Below are positions 6,912-11,265 of a stretch of 11,265 bases of DNA, piece by piece. The DNA comes from JBDNFP01 sp041689775 (lineage in GTDB: Bacteria > Bacteroidota > Bacteroidia > Cytophagales > Spirosomataceae). The position numbers and the translations under genes were made by a program. The stretch lies in the NCBI GenBank assembly GCA_041689775.1, contig JBDNFP010000349.1, positions 1 through 11,265 on the forward strand. The letters run 5' to 3'. The first letter of the stretch is position 1. Each line of letters starts with the position of its first letter. Below the pieces are notes generated by a model. The model saw nothing but the letters and a program-made list of their open reading frames with translations. It did no database searches and was not told the origin of the DNA.

Positions 6912-7679
6912 ATGCCACTTTTACTTGTTAACTATTGGAATCAACTTTCTCACGGGTTTACTGAATCGCAGCTCGATCAAGCGACTGAGACCATTAAAAA
7001 ATTAAATCCACTTTCTTCCGTTTTCGATGGGTGTTTTGTTTTTATAGATACCAAATCAAAACGAAGTATTATGAGTTTTGGGAACATTGAAGAAATTACG
7101 GGGTACCCAGCCCTTTACTTTAAAACAAATCCAATTGAGTTAGTAGTGAAGGCAATAGAAAAAACAGTAAAAAGAAAAATACACACTTTACTGGAAAATC
7201 TATTAAGCCATTTTTTCGATAGCAATAACGCAATAAGTAGGATCCAAGAAATAGTAATGAATGGGGTCAATATCTCCGTTAAGGGTACAAACTTGACAAG
7301 AAAAATGCATGTTAAGTTACATCCAGTATTATATGATCAAGAAGGAAATATTGCCGTTATCCAGCTGATGTTTAAAGAAATTACACATCTAGTAAATAAC
7401 GAAGACATTTGGTGTAGGCTTTTATCGGAGGATGGGTTAATAATGTATAATTCTACGCAGGAAATCCGTAAGAAGTCATTGGATAGTGATATCTTTACAG
7501 AGCGAGAGATGGAAGTACTACGCTTGCTTCAGCTAAGAAAAAGTAATGTCTATGTAGCCAGGAGGTTGGGAATTAGTGCTAATACATTACTACAACATCA
7601 AAAAAATATGATGGCTAAATTAGGTACAGTTGATCGCTCCTCTCTTCTTTTTTTATCAAGGCTATCAGGGATTATTTAG
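6912..7679 (+). CDS. PAS-like/LuxR-type HTH transcriptional regulator 1
   Basis: 255-aa cytoplasmic DNA-binding protein. Residue numbers here are from ATG 6912. The N-terminal part (about 30-165) has PAS-like character (FDGCFVFIDTKSKRSI, then EEITGYP, ending with GNIAVIQLMFKEIT). The C-terminal part is a clear LuxR/GerE helix-turn-helix: FTEREMEVLRLLQLRKSN (195-212), then VARRLGISANTLLQHQKN as turn and recognition helix, ending KLGTVDRSSLL. ATG 6912 is preferred over GTG 6891 because the downstream paralogue also begins MP(L/I) at the aligned place and both then read FT(E/Q)xQL; neither start has a Shine-Dalgarno sequence. The usual Gly before KSN in the first HTH helices is Arg here, as in the paralogue. 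There is no receiver domain with a phospho-acceptor Asp, so the input is probably a small ligand or partner at the PAS-like domain. Confidence 0.85.
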   Translation: MPLLLVNYWNQLSHGFTESQLDQATETIKKLNPLSSVFDGCFVFIDTKSKRSIMSFGNIEEITGYPALYFKTNPIELVVKAIEKTVKRKIHTLLENLLSHFFDSNNAISRIQEIVMNGVNISVKGTNLTRKMHVKLHPVLYDQEGNIAVIQLMFKEITHLVNNEDIWCRLLSEDGLIMYNSTQEIRKKSLDSDIFTEREMEVLRLLQLRKSNVYVARRLGISANTLLQHQKNMMAKLGTVDRSSLLFLSRLSGII

Positions 7680-7702
7680 CGCCTTTGTTTGATCGCCATA
7701 AC

Positions 7703-8497
7703 ATGCCTATAACTTCTAAAATCCTACAATTACTTATTGACGACTTTACACAAGGCCAACTTGGTTCAAAGAAATCAGTCCGGCAAAGTTCTGCCATTAG
7801 TACAGAAGAAAATGATAGCCTAAAAGATTTCTACGCTGAGTCTGAAACATTAATTGATGGAGTATTTTTCTTTGTGGATTTAAGTAGTTTGCAAACATTA
7901 AAAGTACTCGGTAAACCAGATAAGTTACTCGGTTTGCGTAAGTCGTATGATCCACTTTCTATATTCTACAGCAGCGGAACGATTGAACAATATCATATAC
8001 CAAGAAAATTTGCTGAATGGTTGAAAGAGTGCATGGATGCTATTCCGTTATTTTATAAAGATAAAATTGAACTTTCAATCGGAGGGGTTAAAGTTCAACA
8101 TACAAATGGAGAATGGGTAACGCTTCACGTACATGCATTTCCTTATAAAATAGCTAAGAAACAGCAGAATGTAATTGGAGTGCAGCTACGAGACATTACC
8201 TTCTTGCACCAATCAACTCATGTTTGGGGAAGGGTTTCTTATGGTGGTGTCGTGAGGCAGTCTTTTTCGTGGCACTCATTTCAAGAGATCAAGAAAAAAG
8301 CTGACTTGCTGAGCAGTAGAGAAAAGGAGATACTGGAACTTATCAAGGCTCGAAAGTCAAATGAAGAGATCGGAGATGTATTATTTATTAGTAAACATAC
8401 CGTACACCAACACCGCAAGAACATGATGGCTCGGCTAGGAGCTGTTGATACTACCGCTCTCATAGAACTCGCCAGAATGTCGAAGCTCATCGATTAA
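7703..8497 (+). CDS. PAS-like/LuxR-type HTH transcriptional regulator 2
   Basis: 264-aa paralogue of the upstream regulator, starting 23 nt after its stop, so probably in one operon. Residue numbers here are from ATG 7703. The N-terminal half (about 45-170) is PAS-like (LIDGVFFFVDLSSLQTLKVLG, ending QNVIGVQLRDITFLH). The LuxR-type HTH begins LLSSREKEILELIKARKSN (202-220) and contains ISKHTVHQHRKNMMARLG as recognition segment. The HTH is much closer to that of regulator 1 (shared QHxKNMMAxLGxVD) than the sensor part is, which suggests similar DNA sites but different signals. ATG 7703 (MPITSK) is chosen over TTG 7685 by alignment with regulator 1. No phospho-receiver domain or transmembrane segment is present. 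Confidence 0.85.
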   Translation: MPITSKILQLLIDDFTQGQLGSKKSVRQSSAISTEENDSLKDFYAESETLIDGVFFFVDLSSLQTLKVLGKPDKLLGLRKSYDPLSIFYSSGTIEQYHIPRKFAEWLKECMDAIPLFYKDKIELSIGGVKVQHTNGEWVTLHVHAFPYKIAKKQQNVIGVQLRDITFLHQSTHVWGRVSYGGVVRQSFSWHSFQEIKKKADLLSSREKEILELIKARKSNEEIGDVLFISKHTVHQHRKNMMARLGAVDTTALIELARMSKLID

Positions 8498-8508
8498 GTA
8501 GTATTACC

Positions 8509-8531
8509 CTTCACTGATAAAGTTAGTGAAG
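8509..8531. terminator. Hairpin between convergent genes, possible bidirectional terminator
   Basis: CTTCACT (8509-8515) and AGTGAAG (8525-8531) make a perfect 7-bp stem, extendable by a G-T and an A-T pair to a 5-nt loop. It lies 12 nt after the stop of regulator 2 and overlaps the stop codon of the convergent sigma factor gene. No T tract on either side, so termination strength is doubtful. Confidence 0.35.
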
Positions 8532-9095
8532 AGCTAGCTGATTATGTACAGTATGTCGTAGTAAATCCAAGTATTTTTTCTTTAATCGACGAGTAAGTTT
8601 CAGATCAAAAATACGCATCCTTCGATCTACTTCTTCATCATTCATCCCGTCTGTCAAAATAAGGTGGAGCATCTCCTGTGCGGGTACCTCTAATTTGGGA
8701 AGATGCTCTTTCAGAATTGACTCCAAATCATGTTCAACATTGGACGATTCATGGGTATGAATGATAAACTCCTCAGGGATATCGTCTAATGAATTTCCAC
8801 TTTGATGGCTTTGCATCATCCTAAAAACCCGAGCTTTATTACGTAAGATGCTATAAAAATAGGTAGTGATACACGCTTCTTTCCTGAATTTATCCGAAAA
8901 AATATTATCGAGCAACGCCATAAAACTTTCCTGAAATAAGTCACTGCATACTTCATTAATTTCAGGAGTACAGGAATCTAAATATTTTTTACCATAAAAG
9001 CGGTACTTTTTTAAGTACTCGTAAAGTTCTTCTACGGCCTTTTGGCGGGCTGTATTTCCTTCTTCTATCCGCAAAAGTAGAGTATGTGTATTCAT
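8523..9095 (-). CDS. Small sigma-70 family (ECF-like) RNA polymerase sigma factor
   Basis: 190-aa protein with the two-domain layout of ECF sigma factors. Region 2 is visible at about residues 20-95: SDLFQESFMALLDNI matches the DLxQExFxxLW core-binding motif, and TTYFYSILRNKARVFRM matches the WLxxIxRNxxxDxxR -10 binding helix. A linker rich in acidic residues (about 100-125) leads to a divergent region 4 (LPKLEVPAQEMLHLIL, then MNDEEVDRRMRIFDLKLTRRLKKKYLDLL, about 132-180). Region 4 lacks the usual Gly-x-Ser turn, so the -35 preference may be unusual. ATG 9095 is chosen: the longer frame begins at a TTG (9131) that falls inside the best promoter box. No anti-sigma gene is adjacent. It converges on the LuxR-type regulators. 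An alternative is a sigma-like regulator with altered DNA binding. Confidence 0.75.
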   Translation of the reverse strand: MNTHTLLLRIEEGNTARQKAVEELYEYLKKYRFYGKKYLDSCTPEINEVCSDLFQESFMALLDNIFSDKFRKEACITTYFYSILRNKARVFRMMQSHQSGNSLDDIPEEFIIHTHESSNVEHDLESILKEHLPKLEVPAQEMLHLILTDGMNDEEVDRRMRIFDLKLTRRLKKKYLDLLRHTVHNQLALH

Positions 9096-9111
9096 TACTA
9101 GTAAAAGAGTG

Positions 9112-9130
9112 TGTGTAATAATTATACACA
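9112..9130. repeat. Inverted repeat at the sigma factor promoter start site
   Basis: TGTGTA (9112-9117) and TACACA (9125-9130) are perfect 6-bp arms over a 7-nt AT spacer. They span the predicted transcription start and overlap the end of the -7 box, a position suited to a repressor operator or an autoregulatory site. Confidence 0.4.
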
Positions 9131-9136
9131 AATGTA
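9129..9136 (-). promoter_or_regulatory. Bacteroidota -7 box of the sigma factor gene
   Basis: Minus-strand TACATTTG is an exact TAnnTTTG match. Transcription would start near 9122, giving a leader of about 27 nt before ATG 9095. A -33 TTG is not obvious at the usual distance. The box touches the inverted repeat TGTGTA/TACACA at 9112-9130. Confidence 0.5.
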
Positions 9137-9466
9137 GACATCTTGAAACGAAGATACTTTAACTAATTTGGGTATTTTAAATAAAGTTTAAAGTGCTGTA
9201 TTTTAGTTTAACTTACTGATTATAAACATATTGATTCTTTTATGTAATACTATCAATACTTATTAAGTACAGGGTCGTAAAAATAGATTTCCACCAAAAT
9301 GGTGTAGACCGATAAGTACCTTTTCAAAAACTGGGCCTCTTGCGAAAGGCTATATGAGTAGTACCGTTGGTAGTAGATTTTTTGTTATTGATATAGGTAT
9401 GTTCAAATGGCCAACAGGATTTAAGAAGAAATACTATTGCAGCAACAGATAGCACAAAAGACGTAG
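9137..9466. other. Intergenic stretch between sigma factor gene and cytochrome remnant
   Basis: AT-rich, no convincing gene. The only structure noted is the short palindrome CACCA-AAA-TGGTG at 9292-9304. Part of the right end (after about 9400) may be the eroded 5' end of the cytochrome gene, but no motif supports this. Confidence 0.5.
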
Positions 9467-9572
9467 TATTTCGTAGTAATAATGGATTGTAGTGACTGAC
9501 GTTCTCCAAAAAATGAGTGCTAATGGGCCCGAAATTAGTCCAGAGTTAATGCCGTCCGGTTATCCTGCTGAT
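9467..9572 (+). pseudogene. c-type cytochrome remnant, 5' segment with eroded heme motif
   Basis: One frame reads YFVVIMDCSD, then TGA, then RSPK (9467-9511). This looks like a mutated heme-attachment block (expected form roughly MGCSDCHSPK), with the second Cys codon now TGA (9497-9499) and the His codon now CGT. After a frame slip in the A6 run at 9508-9513, a second frame reads MSANGPEISPELMPSGYPAD up to the ISAs1 insertion. When the IS and one target copy are removed, this frame continues without break into the 3' segment at 10835. The family is recalled from Bacteroidota c-type cytochromes (ANGP...SGYPA...KFD...FYPD...AGPWG...NLTPD). Clearly non-functional. Confidence 0.6.
9563..9572. 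repeat. Left target-site copy of the ISAs1 element
   Basis: TCCTGCTGAT directly abuts the left terminal repeat. The right flank carries TCCTGTTGAT (10825-10834), one mismatch in 10. ISAs1-family elements duplicate about 8-10 bp of target. Confidence 0.85.
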
Positions 9573-9590
9573 CAGGGCTTTCTTATAAAA
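9573..9590. repeat. Left terminal inverted repeat of ISAs1 element
   Basis: CAGGGCTTTCTTATAAAA, perfectly complementary to 10807-10824. The CAGGGCT start is typical of the family. Confidence 0.92.
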
Positions 9591-9612
9591 ATTAGCAAGG
9601 GTCAGTAAGTCC

Positions 9613-9620
9613 TATCTTTG
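9613..9620 (+). promoter_or_regulatory. Bacteroidota -7 box of the ISAs1 transposase gene
   Basis: TATCTTTG is an exact TAnnTTTG match, 21 nt before ATG 9642, so the leader would be about 15 nt. It overlaps the TTG codon at 9618, arguing that translation starts at 9642. Confidence 0.45.
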
Positions 9621-9641
9621 TGGTTACCATACTACAAAAAC

Positions 9642-10814
9642 ATGACTACTGCTCCTTGCCGAGGTAAAACTACCTCTTTTTTTCAATTGCTTCAAAACAC
9701 CCACACCCTTGATGGGCGAGACAACCGGGGTAAAATTCACGATATGGCATTCGTACTTACAGGCTTGACCCTAGCCCTATGCTGTGGCAGATATGGTAAC
9801 CTTTCCCGCCTACACCGTCACATGGCCAACCGTTTCGACGCACTTTGCTTGGCCACTCAAACCTGGCCGGAAAAGGTCATCTCTCGTGCCCAGTTACCCC
9901 TGCTACTGGCCAAGGTCGACGGCCAGGTGTTCACTTGTCTGCTCTCCGAGTGGTTCGGTCTAGTTCTGAGTGAGGAGGTCAAGCGCTGGTTCACCTTCGA
10001 TGGCAAGGAACTGCGAGGTAGCATCCAGGCAGGCCACACGCGTGGTGAGGCCTGCGTCTCGGCTCTAGCCCAGGACTCGGGAGAGGTCGTTGGCCAGATC
10101 TACTACACTGGCAATAAGGAAAGTGAGCGACCAGCGGTACAAAGGCTCCTGAAAGAGAGTGGATTGTGTAGCCAGAAAATCACCTTGGATGCCCTTCATC
10201 TTACGCCGAAGATCGCCGGGGTCATCGCCGAGTCGAAGGGCGTCTACCTGATCGGCCTTAAGTCAAACCAACATCATCTGCACAGATACTGCCTGTGCAA
10301 GTGCTTGGTCAGCAAGCCGACATACGGGAGAATCGGCGAGCCCGAACGCGGCCATGGACGCCTTGACCAGCGCACCTACGCTAGCTATAGTCTGGCAAGC
10401 GGGGCCTTAGCCGCCCGCTGGCGTAAGGTCGACATGAGGACCTGCGTCAAGGTGACCCGTATCCGCAAGGGCCTGGATGGCAGCCCGGTAAGTCAGGAAA
10501 CATGCTACTACGTCAGCAATGCTCACCCCGCCACTCAGGCGGAGGCCTAGGAGCTTTTCGACGCCATCCGTCGGCATTGGCTCGTTGAACCGGGCCGCCG
10601 GGCGGTCAACCATCATTATAGGGATGTGACTTTGGCAGAGGATGACCTAAGAACCAAGAGTAAAACCGTCAGCCGGCTAATGAGTAGTCTAAGAACGCTG
10701 GTGATCAACTTATTGAATCCAATAAAGCCCAAAAATATGGCAGCACAGATTGATGAGTTTGCCGACAATTTCAATATGCTGATTCAATTCATGACTCAGC
10801 AATTGGTTTTATAA
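9642..10814 (+). pseudogene. ISAs1-family transposase interrupted by an in-frame amber codon
   Basis: DDE transposase. Reading from ATG 9642 gives 302 codons to TAG at 10548-10550. The same frame then continues unbroken to TAA 10812-10814, for 390 codons in all (family usual about 370-400). The N-terminal DDE-associated region begins SFFQLLQN. The catalytic Asp residues are D120 in FTFDGKELRGS and D183 in TLDALH. The third acidic residue is E316 in HWLVE, 13 codons after the amber, so the protein made without readthrough lacks the catalytic Glu and the C-terminal part (AEDDLRTKS and onward). The rest shows no other frame damage. GAG to TAG is the simplest origin. The element is probably no longer autonomous but could be moved in trans. 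Confidence 0.9.
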
Positions 10815-10824
10815 GAAAGCCCTG
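10807..10824. repeat. Right terminal inverted repeat of ISAs1 element
   Basis: TTTTATAAGAAAGCCCTG, perfect complement of the left repeat. The transposase stop codon (10812-10814) lies inside it. Confidence 0.92.
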
Positions 10825-10834
10825 TCCTGTTGAT
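10825..10834. repeat. Right target-site copy of the ISAs1 element
   Basis: TCCTGTTGAT, a copy of 9563-9572 with one C-to-T difference. Both copies encode the end of the cytochrome segment GYPAD in frame. Confidence 0.85.
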
Positions 10835-11096
10835 AGATCTATTGTTAAGTTTGAGGCTCAGTTGATTAAAACTGAATTCTCAATTTTTTATCCTGATTCA
10901 GCTGCTTCTGCCGGGCCTTGGGAACATAACGCCTGATGAAACGAGTAGTGGCCATTAGCCAACAGAACGGTTCAAGAAAGTAATCACGCGGGGTAACTAC
11001 ACAGGATCAGACGGTGGGCGAAGGCTTCTATCGCCGATGCCGTGGGTTAATTATGAAAGCATGACCGATGATGCTATAAATGCAATGTTTAAGTAG
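10835..11096 (+). pseudogene. c-type cytochrome remnant, 3' segment
   Basis: The first frame (10835-10921) reads RSIVKFEAQLIKTEFSIF then YPDSAASAGPW and joins the 5' segment in frame across the IS. After GPW the frame shifts by +1 with apparent loss of several codons, and continues from 10923 as NITPDETSSGH, then TAG (10956-10958, where a Trp codon is expected), PTERFKKVITRG, NYTGSDGG, RRLLSPMPWVNYESMTDD, AINAMFK and TAG (11094). The order GPW, N(I/L)TPDE, MPW, MTDxxxxAxF is that of the C-terminal half of Bacteroidota c-type cytochromes, whose last helix (AYLKS type) is missing exactly where the IS630-family element begins. So it carries a frameshift/deletion, a nonsense codon and a 3' truncation. 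Confidence 0.65.
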
Positions 11097-11124
11097 TCGG
11101 ACGTAAATATAGATATAATTTTTA

Positions 11125-11142
11125 CCTTGCATCCATGCAAGG
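11125..11142. repeat. Perfect palindrome over the IS630 transposase start codon
   Basis: CCTTGCAT-CC-ATGCAAGG: 8-bp perfect arms with a 2-nt centre, with the ATG at 11135 forming the start of the right arm. It could hide the start codon in a hairpin or serve as an operator. Confidence 0.55.
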
Positions 11143-11265
11143 AAAGAAACGATACATCAGCCTGAGTGACGATCAGCGTGCGGCACTCGTACTGGGCCAT
11201 AAAACGGGCAATAAGGCCACCTTCCGCCTGCGCTGCCAGATGGTCATCTTCAGCGACCAGGGGGG
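11135..11265 (+). CDS. IS630-family transposase, N-terminal part (truncated by window end)
   Basis: 43 complete codons and part of the next are visible: MQGKKRYISLSDDQRAALVL, GHKTGNKATFRLRCQMVIFS, DQG. The pattern LSxxxRAALxxGxxxGxxxxFRxRCQxxxxSDxG is typical of the N-terminal helix-turn-helix of IS630-family transposases, which bind the element ends. The catalytic DDE part lies beyond the window. ATG 11135 is the natural start and sits inside a palindrome. The frame is intact as far as it can be seen. Confidence 0.85.
   Translation, partial: MQGKKRYISLSDDQRAALVLGHKTGNKATFRLRCQMVIFSDQG

Larger units (their letters stand above)
9573..10824 (+). mobile_element. Complete ISAs1-family insertion sequence, 1252 bp
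   Basis: Bounded by perfect 18-bp terminal inverted repeats (CAGGGCTTTCTTATAAAA at 9573-9590 and its complement at 10807-10824) and a 10-bp target duplication with one mismatch. It contains one transposase reading frame interrupted by an amber codon. Its coding part is clearly richer in G+C than the flanking DNA, which suggests arrival from another genome. It sits inside a cytochrome pseudogene. Complete ends and small flank divergence mean a fairly old but structurally intact insertion. Confidence 0.92.
11094..11265 (+). mobile_element. Left end of an IS630-family element, runs off window
   Basis: An IS630-type transposase start lies at 11135. IS630/Tc1 elements insert at TA, and a TA at 11094-11095 is followed by GTCGGACGTAAATATAG, directly where cytochrome homology ends. 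This is the probable left end, but the right end and its terminal repeat are outside the window, so the boundary is inferred. Confidence 0.5.

Noticed and set aside
9292..9304. Palindrome CACCA-AAA-TGGTG
   Set aside because: Short and isolated, not linked to any promoter or gene start; chance is likely.
9324..9509. 61-codon minus-strand open frame with a hydrophobic stretch
   Set aside because: It overlaps the cytochrome remnant on the other strand, whose motif evidence is stronger; no promoter or family match.
10548..10958. Amber codons in both the transposase and the cytochrome remnant as a hint of TAG recoding
   Set aside because: TAG serves as a normal stop for several intact genes here (gene A, gene B, regulator 1), and the cytochrome has further damage, so ordinary nonsense mutations are simpler.
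1..11265. CRISPR array, tRNA or rRNA genes
   Set aside because: No regularly spaced direct repeats and no tRNA- or rRNA-like sequence was seen on reading.

Overview
The window looks like accessory chromosome (or large plasmid) DNA of a Bacteroidota bacterium, most likely of the Cytophagales (Spirosoma/Dyadobacter type). The signs are few Shine-Dalgarno sequences, exact or near TAnnTTTG promoter boxes, Bacteroidota-style insertion sequences, a fructan locus of lipoprotein GH32, sugar porter and PfkB kinase, and cytochrome c remnants of a type I associate with that phylum. The genus is an inference from style; no marker gene is present.

Layout. (1) 1-252: the 5' part of an IS5-family transposase gene on the minus strand, with a frame break, cut by the window edge. 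(2) 480-4482, minus strand: a fructan/sucrose utilisation cluster in the order GH32 exo-fructosidase lipoprotein, MFS sugar porter, fructokinase, closed by a strong intrinsic terminator at 480-517. The lipoprotein would release fructose, the porter would import it and the kinase would phosphorylate it. (3) 4823-8497, plus strand: a near-consensus sigma-54 promoter, then two paralogous small proteins that I read as highly divergent SRAP (YedK/HMCES-like) proteins lacking most catalytic residues, then two paralogous PAS-like plus LuxR-type HTH regulators 23 nt apart. (4) 8523-9095, minus strand: a small, divergent sigma-70/ECF-like sigma factor convergent with the regulators, with a recognisable -7 box. 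(5) 9467-11096: a decayed c-type cytochrome gene on the plus strand. It is split by a complete ISAs1-family element (9573-10824, 18-bp perfect terminal repeats, 10-bp target duplication with one mismatch) whose transposase has an in-frame amber codon ahead of the catalytic Glu. The cytochrome remnant ends at the left end of an IS630-family element that runs off the window.

The most unusual part is the 4.8-8.5 kb block: tandem degenerate SRAP paralogues under a probable sigma-54 promoter, followed by tandem PAS-LuxR regulators and a divergent sigma factor. I do not recognise this as a described system, and a shared function is only an inference from adjacency. The right third is a clear example of stepwise gene decay: heme-motif loss, frameshifts, a nonsense codon and two insertion sequences in one small cytochrome gene.
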